Shown here piece after piece: positions 16,905 to 25,143 of a DNA stretch of 64,000 nt. Positions within the stretch are counted from its first letter, which is position 1. The number at the start of each line of letters is the position of its first letter. Origin of the DNA: Kribbella sp. NBC_01245 (lineage in GTDB: Bacteria; Actinomycetota; Actinomycetes; Propionibacteriales; Kribbellaceae); the NCBI RefSeq assembly GCF_036226525.1, contig NZ_CP108487.1, positions 8,246,001 to 8,310,000 on the forward strand, given 5' to 3'. Position numbers and translations under genes: made by a program. Under the pieces are notes generated by a model that did no database searches, was not told the origin of the DNA, and saw nothing but the letters and a program-made list of their open reading frames with translations.

Positions 16905-17641
16905 CAGTGCACTTCATCGGCGCCGGCCCGGGCGCGGCCGACCTGATCACCGTCCGCGGGCGTGACCTCATCGCCGAGGCGCAGGTCTGCCTCTACGCGG
17001 GCGCGCTCGTCCCGGTCGAGCTGCTCGCGTACTGCCCGCCGGACGCCCGCAAGGTCGATACCGCCGAGCTCACGCTGGACGAGATCATCGCGGAACTCGT
17101 GCAGGCTCACGAGAACGGTCATGACGTGGCCCGCCTGCATTCGGGCGATCCCTCCGTTTTCAGCGCGATGGCCGAGCAGATGCGCCGACTCGACGCTTTG
17201 AACGTGCCGTACGACGTGACCCCTGGCGTACCGGCGTTCGCGGCCGCGGCGGCCAGCCTCAACCGCGAACTGACCGTGCCCGAAGTCGCCCAAACGGTCA
17301 TCCTCACCCGGCTCCAAGGCCGCGCGACCGCGATGCCGCCCGGCGAGGACCTCACCACCCTGGGCGCGAGCCGGGCCACGATCGTGCTGCACCTCGCGGT
17401 CGACAAGATCGCGCAGGTCGTCGCCGAACTCGCTCCGAACTACGGCGAGCAATGCCCGGCCGCGGTTGTCGCCTGGGCCAGTCGCGAGAACGAGATCATC
17501 CTCCGCGGCACCCTCGCCGATATCGCCGCGCAGGTACAAGAAGCCGGTATTCGCCGTACCGCGATCATCGTTGTCGGCAAGGTCCTCGCCGCCGAAGGCT
17601 TCACCGACAGCCACCTCTACTCGGCGGCCCGCGAGCGCTAG
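16901..17641 (+). CDS. cobM: Precorrin-4 C11-methyltransferase CobM
   Basis: This is a 246-residue SAM-dependent tetrapyrrole methylase acting at C11. Family motifs are GAGPGAADLITVRG at the N-terminus, RLHSGDPSVFSA in the middle and TVILTRLQGRATAMP later. GTG at 16901 overlaps the cobL stop (GTGA), and the stop directly abuts the cobK ATG. The longer frame upstream is a shadow of cobL. Confidence 0.93.
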   Translation: MTVHFIGAGPGAADLITVRGRDLIAEAQVCLYAGALVPVELLAYCPPDARKVDTAELTLDEIIAELVQAHENGHDVARLHSGDPSVFSAMAEQMRRLDALNVPYDVTPGVPAFAAAAASLNRELTVPEVAQTVILTRLQGRATAMPPGEDLTTLGASRATIVLHLAVDKIAQVVAELAPNYGEQCPAAVVAWASRENEIILRGTLADIAAQVQEAGIRRTAIIVVGKVLAAEGFTDSHLYSAARER

Positions 17642-18367
17642 ATGAAGGTCCTACTCCTCGGCGGCACGGGCGAGGCACGCGAGGTGGCACGCCTGCTCAC
17701 ACCGGCGTACGACGTCGTGTCCTCGCTGGCTGGCCGGGTGAAGGACCCCAAGCTTCCAGTCGGAGAGACCAGACACGGCGGCTTCGGCGGCGTAGACGGG
17801 CTCAAGCAATACCTGCGGGACCAGCAGATCGACGCGCTCGTGGACGCCACACACCCGTTTGCAGCGACCATGACGGCTCATGCGGTCGAGGCCGCGCGTG
17901 AGACCGGCGTACCGCTTCTGCTGGTACGACGACCCGGGTGGACGGCTAGACCCGGCGACAAGTGGCACTGGGTGGACGACCTCGCCACCGCCGCAACAGC
18001 GCTCGCAAACCTCGGTAGCCGGGCGTTCCTCACCACTGGCCGCCAAGGGCTCAAGGCCTTCGAACACAGCAACGTATGGATGCTCGCCCGCTGCGTAGAA
18101 CCACCCGAGCCCACTCCCACCTGGTGCCAGCTAATCCTCGCCAGAGGCCCCTACAGCCTGGACAACGAGTTAGACCTACTCAAGAACCACCGGATCGACG
18201 TACTGGTCACTAAGGACAGCGGCGGCGAGATGACCTCAGCGAAGCTAGAAGCGGCCAGAGAACTAGAGATACCCGTAGTGGTTGTACGGCGTCCCAGCGT
18301 CCCGGAGGACGTAGAACTCGTCACAGAACCAGCCCAGGTCGTCAACTGGCTAGAGACCCGTCGATAG
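17642..18367 (+). CDS. cobK: Precorrin-6A reductase CobK
   Basis: This 241-residue NADPH-dependent enzyme reduces precorrin-6A to 6B. The N-terminal dinucleotide loop LLLGGTGEAREVA, DATHPFAATM and the C-terminal VTKDSGGEMTSAKLEAA are all diagnostic. It starts immediately after the cobM stop. The second half uses many CTA and AGA codons, unlike cobL and cobM. The other early cob genes (cobG, cobI, cobJ, cobH) are not in the window. Confidence 0.92.
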   Translation: MKVLLLGGTGEAREVARLLTPAYDVVSSLAGRVKDPKLPVGETRHGGFGGVDGLKQYLRDQQIDALVDATHPFAATMTAHAVEAARETGVPLLLVRRPGWTARPGDKWHWVDDLATAATALANLGSRAFLTTGRQGLKAFEHSNVWMLARCVEPPEPTPTWCQLILARGPYSLDNELDLLKNHRIDVLVTKDSGGEMTSAKLEAARELEIPVVVVRRPSVPEDVELVTEPAQVVNWLETRR

Positions 18368-18380
18368 ACTCCCAAATCTC

Positions 18381-19046
18381 ATGGGTATTCAGATCGCGCC
18401 GAGCATTCTGTCCGCTGACTTCGCCCGCCTCGCCGACGAGGCGCGGGCGGTCTCGCATGCCGACTGGCTGCACGTCGACGTGATGGACAACCACTTCGTC
18501 CCGAACCTCACCATCGGCATGCCGGTGGTCGAATCGCTCGCGAAGGCCACCGACCAGCCGCTGGACTGTCACCTGATGATCGAGGACCCGGACCGCTGGG
18601 CGCCCGGGTACGTCGAGGCCGGGGCGAGCAGCGTCACCTTCCACGTCGAGGCCTGCCGGGCGCCGATCCGGACCGCCCGCGAGATCCGGGCCAAGGGCGC
18701 GCGGGCGTCGATGGCGCTCCGGCCGGCAACCCCGATCGAGCCGTACGAGGACATCCTGGCCGAGCTCGACATGGTGCTGATCATGACCGTCGAACCCGGA
18801 TTCGGTGGCCAGAAGTTCCTCGACGTGTGCCTGCCGAAGATCCGGCGGACCCGCGAGCTGGTCGCCAAGCACGGTCTGGACATCTGGATCCAGATCGACG
18901 GCGGGGTGTCCGCCGAGACGATCGAGCGCTGTGCCGAGGCCGGAGCGGACGTGTTCGTGGCCGGCTCCGCGGTCTACAAGGCCGACGACCCGAACGAGAT
19001 GATCGACAAACTCCGCCACCTCGCCACCGAAGCCAGCCCGCTCTAA
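18381..19046 (+). CDS. rpe: Ribulose-phosphate 3-epimerase
   Basis: This 221-residue TIM-barrel enzyme interconverts ribulose-5-phosphate and xylulose-5-phosphate. Metal and catalytic segments are clear: APSILSADF, HVDVMDNHFVPNLTIG, DCHLMIEDPDRW, MTVEPGFGGQKF and QIDGGVS. No ribosome site precedes the ATG. A TAGACT box lies ten bases upstream, so a leaderless or near-leaderless transcript is possible. The HAD gene follows after 13 bases. Confidence 0.95.
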   Translation: MGIQIAPSILSADFARLADEARAVSHADWLHVDVMDNHFVPNLTIGMPVVESLAKATDQPLDCHLMIEDPDRWAPGYVEAGASSVTFHVEACRAPIRTAREIRAKGARASMALRPATPIEPYEDILAELDMVLIMTVEPGFGGQKFLDVCLPKIRRTRELVAKHGLDIWIQIDGGVSAETIERCAEAGADVFVAGSAVYKADDPNEMIDKLRHLATEASPL

Positions 19047-19059
19047 ACCTGGAGATGCG

Positions 19060-19839
19060 ATGACCGAGGTGAAGCCCATCGAGAGCTGGCTGACCGATAT
19101 GGACGGCGTACTCGTCCATGAGGAGCGGGCGATCCCCGGCGCCGGTGAGTTCATCGCCAAACTCCAGGCCTCGGGCCGGAAGTTCCTGGTCCTCACGAAC
19201 AACTCGATCTTCACGCCACGGGACCTGCACGCGCGGTTACTTGCCGGTGGCATCGATGTGCCCGAGCACGCGATCTGGACGTCGGCGCTCGCGACCGCGC
19301 AGTTCCTCAACGACCAGCGCGCCGGCGGTACGGCGTACGTGATCGGTGAGGCGGGTCTGACCACGGCCCTGCACGAGGTCGGGTATGTGCTGACCGAGCG
19401 CGATCCGGATTACGTCGTGCTGGGGGAGACCCGGACGTACTCGTTCGAGGCGATCACGCGGGCGATCCGGCTGATCGCCGATGGCGCGCGCTTCATCGCG
19501 ACCAACCCGGACCCGACCGGCCCGTCGGCCGAGGGCCCGCTGCCCGCGACCGGTTCGGTGGCGGCGCTCATCACGCGCGCGACCGGCGTAGCGCCGTACT
19601 TCGTGGGCAAGCCGAATCCGCTGATGATGCGCAGCGCGCTGAACCAGATCGAGGCCCATTCCGAGACCACCGTGATGATCGGCGACCGGATGGACACCGA
19701 CGTGATCAGCGGTCTGGAGGCGGGATTGCGGACCATCCTCGTGCTCACCGGTTCGACCGGCAGCCACGAGGTGGACCGCTTCCCCTATCGCCCGACGCGC
19801 ATCGTCGACTCGATCGCGGACGTCGTACCCCTCATCTAG
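19060..19839 (+). CDS. HAD-IIA family phosphatase (NagD-like)
   Basis: This 259-residue HAD hydrolase has motif I DMDGV (Asp13 nucleophile, Asp15), motif II VLTNNS, the IIA-type cap, and motifs III/IV KPNPLMM and IGDRMDTDV. Family members dephosphorylate small sugar or nucleotide phosphates. Its place right after rpe hints at sugar-phosphate metabolism or damage control, which is inference. GGAG precedes the ATG. Its stop overlaps the convergent ABC gene by four bases. Confidence 0.88.
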   Translation: MTEVKPIESWLTDMDGVLVHEERAIPGAGEFIAKLQASGRKFLVLTNNSIFTPRDLHARLLAGGIDVPEHAIWTSALATAQFLNDQRAGGTAYVIGEAGLTTALHEVGYVLTERDPDYVVLGETRTYSFEAITRAIRLIADGARFIATNPDPTGPSAEGPLPATGSVAALITRATGVAPYFVGKPNPLMMRSALNQIEAHSETTVMIGDRMDTDVISGLEAGLRTILVLTGSTGSHEVDRFPYRPTRIVDSIADVVPLI

Positions 19840-20576
19840 AGCACTTGCGAGAGGAACTGCTGTAGCCGTGGAGACTCCGCCGCGGTGAAGAGCCGATCGG
19901 GCGGACCGGCCTCGACCACCACGCCGTGATCCATGAACGCGACCTGGTCCGCCACCTCACGAGCGAAACCCATCTCGTGCGTGACCACGACCATCGTCAT
20001 CCCGGCCTTGGCGAGATCGGCCATCAGCGCGAGCACACCCTTGACCAGCTCCGGGTCGAGCGCCGAGGTGGCCTCGTCGAACAGCATCACCTCGGGCTTC
20101 ATCGCCAGCGCCCGCGCGATCGCGACTCGCTGTTGCTGCCCGCCCGAGAGATTCCCCGGCCGGGCCGACGCCTTGTGCCGAAGGCCGACCAAGTCCAGCT
20201 GGTGCTCTGCCGCCGAAGCCGCCTCATCGACCGAGAGCTTCTTGATCTTGCGCAGCGGCAGGGTCAGGTTCTCCAGCACACTCTTGTGCGGGAAGAGGTT
20301 GAAGTGCTGGAAGACCATGCCGATCCGGCGGCGCAACTCGTCCGCACTGCTGCGCAGGACGGACACGCCACCGAGCTGTACGTCGCCCGCGTCCGGCTCG
20401 AGCAAGCGGTTCGTCGTACGCAGCAGGGTGGATTTGCCCGAGCCGGACGGCCCGATCACGCAGGCCGTCGTACCGGCTGGAACGGCGAGATCGACGCCGC
20501 GCAGCACCTTGTTGTTGCCAAAGGCAAGCTCGATCCCTTTGACTTCGAGACTCGCCGCCTCATAGGTGTCAGGCAC
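19836..20576 (-). CDS. Polar amino-acid ABC transporter ATPase
   Basis: This 246-residue ATPase of the GlnQ/HisP type has Walker A GPSGSGKST, signature LSGGQQQRVAIARAL and Walker B VMLFDEATSALDPE. It energises import by the membrane and binding proteins encoded just upstream on the same strand. Its start overlaps the permease gene end by eight bases. The substrate is probably a polar amino acid. Confidence 0.92.
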   Translation of the reverse strand: MPDTYEAASLEVKGIELAFGNNKVLRGVDLAVPAGTTACVIGPSGSGKSTLLRTTNRLLEPDAGDVQLGGVSVLRSSADELRRRIGMVFQHFNLFPHKSVLENLTLPLRKIKKLSVDEAASAAEHQLDLVGLRHKASARPGNLSGGQQQRVAIARALAMKPEVMLFDEATSALDPELVKGVLALMADLAKAGMTMVVVTHEMGFAREVADQVAFMDHGVVVEAGPPDRLFTAAESPRLQQFLSQVL

Positions 20577-21303
20577 GGGCCAGCTCCTCTTCCAGAATGG
20601 GACGGCCCTCGCGCAGCCGCTTGTCGAAGTAGTTGACCAGATGCGTGAGCGGCACCGTGATGATCAGGTAGAAGATGCCCGCCAGCAGCAACGGCGAGAG
20701 GTTGCCGTTGGTCGCCGCGGCGTCCTGGCCGATCCGGAACAGCTCCCGCTGACTGGCCAGCAGCCCGAGGAAGTACACCAGGCTCGACTCCTTCACCAAC
20801 GCGATGAACTGGTTCACCAAGGCGGGCAGCACCCGCCGTACGCCCTGAGGGATCACGACGAGTCGCATCCCGGACGTGTAGGTGAAACCGAGGGCACGCG
20901 CGGCTTCGAGCTGGCCCTTTTCGATGCTCTGGATGCCTGACCGGAAGATCTCACCGATGTACGCGGCGGCGATGAGCGAGAGCGCGAGAATGCCCAGCGG
21001 GTAAGGGTTCGGGCCCCACCAGTGCCGGGTGATCGGCGACAGGCCCTGGCCGATCAGCAGGATCGTCAGGATGGCCGGCAGTCCGCGAAAGATGTCCGTG
21101 TAGACCTTCGCCGGCCAACGCAGCCAGCGCCGCCGCGACAATCCCATCACCGCCACGATCATGCCGAGCACAGTGCCCAGCACGACCGAGGCGGCGGCGA
21201 GGATGAGGGTGTTGACCAGCCCCACCTTCAGCATTTCCGGCAGGACCAGCTTCATCGACTCCCAGTCGAGAAACGTGTCCGAAAGAGTGGACCAAATATC
21301 CAT
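20569..21303 (-). CDS. Polar amino-acid ABC transporter permease
   Basis: This 244-residue inner-membrane protein of the HisM/GlnP type has an N-terminal hydrophobic segment (LVNTLILAAASVVLG), several further spans, and the EAA loop QLEAARALGFTYTSGMRLV that docks the ATPase. Its ATG shares one base with the stop of the binding-protein gene (TGATG), indicating coupling. Confidence 0.92.
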   Translation of the reverse strand: MDIWSTLSDTFLDWESMKLVLPEMLKVGLVNTLILAAASVVLGTVLGMIVAVMGLSRRRWLRWPAKVYTDIFRGLPAILTILLIGQGLSPITRHWWGPNPYPLGILALSLIAAAYIGEIFRSGIQSIEKGQLEAARALGFTYTSGMRLVVIPQGVRRVLPALVNQFIALVKESSLVYFLGLLASQRELFRIGQDAAATNGNLSPLLLAGIFYLIITVPLTHLVNYFDKRLREGRPILEEELARA

Positions 21304-22145
21304 CAGGCGGCGGGCAACGCGAACTTCACCGTGCCGCTACCCGGCTTGAACGACGGCGGCACCGCGCGACCCGGGTAGTACTGCTCGACCAGCTTGGTCC
21401 AGGTGCCGTCGGCGATGACCTCGTCGAGGGCCTTGTTCACCGCTTCGCGCAGCTTGTCGTTGCTCTTGGCAACGGCGTACGCGGTCGGCGCCGAGCTGAG
21501 CTCCTTCGCGGCCAGGATGACCACGCCGCCGCCCTGCTCCTTGGCCATCTTCTCGCCGATCTCGGCGGGGGAGATCCACGCGTCGGCGGTGCCGGCCTTC
21601 AGCTGACCGACCGCGGCGTTGTAGTTCGGCACGCGGACCGGGTTGAGGTCCTTCTGGGTGGCGTAGTCGTCCTGCACCGTGCCCTGGACGACGACCACGC
21701 GCTTGCCGGCCAACTGGTCGAACGACGTGATGCCCGAGGTCTTCGTGGTGTTCAGCCCGAGGTAGCCGAAGTCGTAGCCATTGCTGAAGGCAACGGTCTT
21801 CTTGCGCGCCTCGGTGATGGTGATGGACGAGCTGCCGAGGTCGAACTGGCCGCCGTTCACCTGCGAGAGCAGGGCGGAGAAGTCCGTGCCGACGAACTCG
21901 GGCTTCAGGTTCAGCTTGGCGGCGACCGCGGTGATCAGGTCGTTGTCGAAGCCGGTGAACTTGCCGTCCTTGACGTACACGTTCGGCGGGGCATCGGTCA
22001 GCGTGCCGATCCGCAGCGTGCCGGCCTGCAACAGCCCGAGGTCAGGGCCGTCGGCGGTGGACTTGTCGTCCGAACCGCAGGCGGCGAGGCTGACGGCCAA
22101 GGTGATGGCGGTGCCTAGGGCAACAAAAGCGCGGATGGCGCGCAC
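21303..22145 (-). CDS. Amino-acid ABC transporter binding lipoprotein
   Basis: This solute-binding protein of family 3 has 280 residues, a lipoprotein signal with lipobox LAAC, and the conserved GTDFSALLSQVNGGQFDLG and GKRVVVVQGT segments. It captures the amino acid outside the membrane. The start is placed at GTG 22145 because AAAGGAG lies seven bases upstream; two earlier in-frame ATGs have no ribosome site. It is first in the operon with the permease and ATPase genes. Confidence 0.9.
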   Translation of the reverse strand: MRAIRAFVALGTAITLAVSLAACGSDDKSTADGPDLGLLQAGTLRIGTLTDAPPNVYVKDGKFTGFDNDLITAVAAKLNLKPEFVGTDFSALLSQVNGGQFDLGSSSITITEARKKTVAFSNGYDFGYLGLNTTKTSGITSFDQLAGKRVVVVQGTVQDDYATQKDLNPVRVPNYNAAVGQLKAGTADAWISPAEIGEKMAKEQGGGVVILAAKELSSAPTAYAVAKSNDKLREAVNKALDEVIADGTWTKLVEQYYPGRAVPPSFKPGSGTVKFALPAA

Positions 22146-22406
22146 AGGTATCTCCTTTAGGTGCATCGGGCAACGATCGTGGGGGTGACCCACGCACCGA
22201 CGCTAACGCCGCCCGACGGGCAGTCATTCCACGCTGACACCCGCTGAGACAGCGCCGGAAAGTCCACTCGGTCTGTGCTATATCAATCGGGACGGTCTCG
22301 AAGTGTGGTCGATCCGGCTCACTCCGTGAACAGATGATTCCGCCGCGTCGGGTTGCTCGCCGAACACCTGGCGGCACCCTTGTCGCCTGAGCGGGCTGTC
22401 TCTTTG

Positions 22407-22472
22407 GTCACAAGGGTCCGATGAACCCCGACACGCCGCGTCACAAGGGTCCGATGAACACCGACACGCCGG
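22407..22472. repeat. 33-bp tandem repeat upstream of the rib leader
   Basis: Two adjacent copies of a 33-bp unit (starting GTCACAAGGGTCCGATGAAC) differ at two or three positions, and a degraded third copy follows. They lie in the 670-base gap between the binding-protein gene and ribD. Nothing else was recognised between 22146 and 22563. Confidence 0.7.
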
Positions 22473-22563
22473 GGTGCGAAGGGCCGGTGAGTGTCTTGAG
22501 GTGTGACCTGGATCCTGGCGGGGTTGCGGACTAATGGCACACTGGAGGCACGAGTGAACCCAC

Positions 22564-22697
22564 TCGCGTGCTCCGGGGTCGGTGTAATTCCGAGCCGGCG
22601 GTTATAGTCCGCGACCCGATCGACGCAGTTTGTCGGCCGGTTGACCTGGTGGAATTCCAGGACCGACGGTGAAAGTCCGGATGGGAGGCGCACGCGA
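22564..22697 (+). promoter_or_regulatory. FMN riboswitch (RFN element)
   Basis: The conserved RFN blocks are present in order: GGGGTCGGTG, AATTCCGAGCCGGCGGT, ATAGTCCGCGACCC, TGGTGGAATTCCAGGACCGA, CGGTGAAAGTCCGGATGGGAG. The closing helix P1 pairs TCGCGTGC (22564-22571) with GCACGCGA (22690-22697). FMN binding would turn down the rib operon. The 3-prime P1 strand can instead pair with TCGCGTGTGCC at 22712-22722, giving a plausible switch. Confidence 0.95.
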
Positions 22698-22766
22698 TCG
22701 GCGGGTGCGTCTCGCGTGTGCCCGGAGGACTGTAGCCGCCGGATTCACTGCGATACGCGCGCGCCG

Positions 22767-22800
22767 GTTGTCACGACCCCGAGAGCTCGACCGTGACAAC
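22767..22800 (+). promoter_or_regulatory. Hairpin in the rib leader next to the ribosome site
   Basis: A perfect 9-bp stem, GTTGTCACG (22767-22775) with CGTGACAAC (22792-22800), ends one base before GAGGGA, the likely ribosome site of ribD (ATG at 22816). It probably forms part of the riboswitch expression platform. Confidence 0.5.
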
Positions 22801-22815
22801 GAGGGACCGCCGTTC

Positions 22816-23856
22816 ATGAGTTCCACCTCGCCGATCGACGTCGCGTGGATGCGCCGCGCCATCGAGCTTGCCGCGCGCGGAATCGGCAGCACCCATCCCA
22901 ACCCGGTTGTCGGTTGTGTCATCACCGGTCGCGACGGTCATCCCGTTGGCGAGGGCTGGCACGCCGTCCCGGGCGGACCGCACGCCGAGGTCGAGGCCCT
23001 GCGGATGGCCGGGAACCGCGCCCGCGGTGGTACGGCGTACGTGACGCTCGAGCCGTGTAACCACACCGGGCGGACCGGGCCGTGTGCCGTGGCGCTGGTC
23101 GAGGCCGGCATCACTCGCGTCGTGTACGCCGTACCGGACCCGAATCCGCAGGCCGCGGGCGGAGCGTCGTACCTGCTGGACCATGGGGTCAAGGTCGAGC
23201 AGGGCGTCCTCGGTGACGAGGCCGAGGCGGGTAACCAGATCTGGCTGCACTCGGTCCGGGCCGGGCGGCCGTACGTCACTTGGAAGTTCGCCACCACGCT
23301 TGACGGGCGCAGCGCCGCCAAGGACGGCTCCAGCAAGTGGATCACCGGTACGGCGGCCCGCGCGGACGTCCATCGCCTGCGGGCGACGTGTGACGCGATC
23401 GCGGTCGGGACGCAGACCGTGTTCGACGATGATCCCGAGCTGACCGTGCGCGATCTCCAAGACGTTCCGGTCGCACGCCAGCCGTTGCGGGTCGTGGTCG
23501 GGGATCGCGAGGTGCCCGAGACGGCCCGGGTGCGCAACGACCAGGCCGAGACGTTGCTGCTGCCCACGCATGACCCGGCCGAGGTGCTCCGGCAGCTCGA
23601 CGACCGGCAGATTCGGCACCTCTGGCTCGAAGGCGGCCCGACTCTGGCCGGGGCGTTTCTGCGCGCGGGCCTGGTCGACCGGATCGTCGCGTACGTCGCG
23701 CCGGCGCTGCTCGGCTCGGGCCGTTCCGCGGTGGGCGACCTCGGCGCGGAATCTATCGCCGACCTCCGGCGCTTCACTCTTTCGGACGTCACTCGCCTCG
23801 GCGACGACGTACGACTCACCCTGTCTCCTGCCCGAACTGATCGAAGGACGGTCTGA
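22816..23856 (+). CDS. ribD: Bifunctional pyrimidine deaminase/reductase RibD
   Basis: This 346-residue enzyme performs the second and third steps of riboflavin synthesis after GTP cyclohydrolase. The N-terminal deaminase holds the zinc site His56-Ala-Glu58 and Cys81/Cys90 (PCNHTGRTGPC). The C-terminal NADPH reductase begins near residue 150 (RPYVTWKFATTLDGRSA) and includes LWLEGGPTLAGAFL. The ATG at 22816 follows GAGGGA; the longer frame runs into the riboswitch and was rejected. Confidence 0.95.
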   Translation: MSSTSPIDVAWMRRAIELAARGIGSTHPNPVVGCVITGRDGHPVGEGWHAVPGGPHAEVEALRMAGNRARGGTAYVTLEPCNHTGRTGPCAVALVEAGITRVVYAVPDPNPQAAGGASYLLDHGVKVEQGVLGDEAEAGNQIWLHSVRAGRPYVTWKFATTLDGRSAAKDGSSKWITGTAARADVHRLRATCDAIAVGTQTVFDDDPELTVRDLQDVPVARQPLRVVVGDREVPETARVRNDQAETLLLPTHDPAEVLRQLDDRQIRHLWLEGGPTLAGAFLRAGLVDRIVAYVAPALLGSGRSAVGDLGAESIADLRRFTLSDVTRLGDDVRLTLSPARTDRRTV

Positions 23857-24462
23857 ATGTTCACCGGAATCGTCGAAGAACTGGGCACGGTCGAGGCCCT
23901 CGACCTGCTGGAAGGCGACGCCGCCCGGCTGCGGATCCACGGCCCGACCGTGACGTCCGACGCGGGCCACGGCGACTCGATCGCGGTGAACGGCTGTTGC
24001 CTGACCGTGGTCGCCGTGGACGGTGACACCTTCACCGCCGACGTGATGCGCGAGACGCTGCTGCGGACGAGCCTCGGTTCGGTCGAGAAGGGCGCCCGCG
24101 TGAACCTCGAGCGCGCCGTCACCGCCCACTCTCGGCTTGGCGGCCACATCGTCCAGGGTCACGTCGACGGCGTCGGCACGATCGTGTCGCGGGAGCCGTC
24201 CACGCACTGGGAGAACGTCCGGATCGCGGCCGTGCCGGAGATCCTGAAGTACATCGCCGAGAAGGGCTCGATCACCGTCGACGGGGTCTCGCTGACCGTC
24301 ACCGATGTCGACGACGAGTCCGGCACCTTCGGGATCAGCCTGATCCCGACCACGCTCGAGCTGACCGTGCTCGGCCGCAACTTGGTCGGCGACACCGTGA
24401 ATCTCGAGGTCGATGTGATCGCCAAGTACGTCGAGCGTCTGCTTGCTGGAGGCAAGGAATGA
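23857..24462 (+). CDS. ribE: Riboflavin synthase alpha chain
   Basis: This 201-residue enzyme makes riboflavin from two lumazines. It consists of two lumazine-binding barrels, each with its own GDSIAVNGCCLTV- or GSITVDGVSLTV-like strand, and begins with the diagnostic MFTGIVEELG. It starts directly after the ribD stop and overlaps ribM by ATGA. Confidence 0.95.
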   Translation: MFTGIVEELGTVEALDLLEGDAARLRIHGPTVTSDAGHGDSIAVNGCCLTVVAVDGDTFTADVMRETLLRTSLGSVEKGARVNLERAVTAHSRLGGHIVQGHVDGVGTIVSREPSTHWENVRIAAVPEILKYIAEKGSITVDGVSLTVTDVDDESGTFGISLIPTTLELTVLGRNLVGDTVNLEVDVIAKYVERLLAGGKE

Positions 24463-25142
24463 ACTTCTTCGATTGGCTCCTGCATGAGCAGGTGATGATC
24501 GCCGGATCGCCTGTGCTGGTGCGCGAGATCGTCGGCAACGTGTTCGGATTGGGTAGCGCGCTGTTCGGAATGCGGCGCATGGTCGCGGCCTGGCCGGTCG
24601 GTGTCATCGGCAACATTCTGCTCTTCACGGTCTTCGTCGGCGGGCTGTTCGACACCCCGCAGGACAAGGACCTGTGGGGCCAAGCCGGTCGCCAGGTCTT
24701 CTTCGCGATCGTCAGCCTCTACGGCTGGTACCGCTGGTACCAGACCCGTCACACCGCCGGGAACGACGGCCACGGCGTACAACCGCGCTGGGCCACCAAC
24801 CGCCAGCGGCTCGAGCTGCTCGGCGCCGCGATCGTCATGTACGGCGTGAGCTACTTCGTGCTGCAAGCCCTTGGTTCGTGGGGTCCGCAGTGGGATGCGT
24901 GGATCCTGACCGGGTCCATCCTTGCGACGTACGGCATGGCTCGCGGGTACGTCGAGTTCTGGTTGATCTGGATCGCGGTTGACGTCGTTGGCGTGCCGCT
25001 GCTGATCCAGGCCAAGTTCTACCCGTCGGCCGCGATGTACATCGTGTACGGCTTCTTCTGCGTGGTCGGATTCGCTGCCTGGTGGCGGATCGAGCGCAAG
25101 GCTGTCGTCCGGCAGCCCATTACTGCTGGGACGGTGGGCTGA
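24459..25142 (+). CDS. ribM: PnuC-family transporter, probable riboflavin transporter RibM
   Basis: This 227-residue membrane protein has about seven hydrophobic segments and belongs to the PnuC family (IVGNVFGLGSALFGMRRMVAAWPVG, SLYGWYRWY, WILTGSILATYGMARG, WIAVDVVGVPLL). PnuC proteins import nicotinamide riboside, but members in actinobacterial rib operons between ribE and ribBA are known riboflavin transporters (RibM). Its position, overlapping ribE and one base before ribBA, under the FMN riboswitch, supports that role. Confidence 0.85.
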   Translation: MNFFDWLLHEQVMIAGSPVLVREIVGNVFGLGSALFGMRRMVAAWPVGVIGNILLFTVFVGGLFDTPQDKDLWGQAGRQVFFAIVSLYGWYRWYQTRHTAGNDGHGVQPRWATNRQRLELLGAAIVMYGVSYFVLQALGSWGPQWDAWILTGSILATYGMARGYVEFWLIWIAVDVVGVPLLIQAKFYPSAAMYIVYGFFCVVGFAAWWRIERKAVVRQPITAGTVG

Positions 25143-25143
25143 C

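Noticed and set aside
22669..22815. N-terminal extension of ribD
   Set aside because: It would translate the riboswitch. Family alignment and the GAGGGA site support ATG at 22816.
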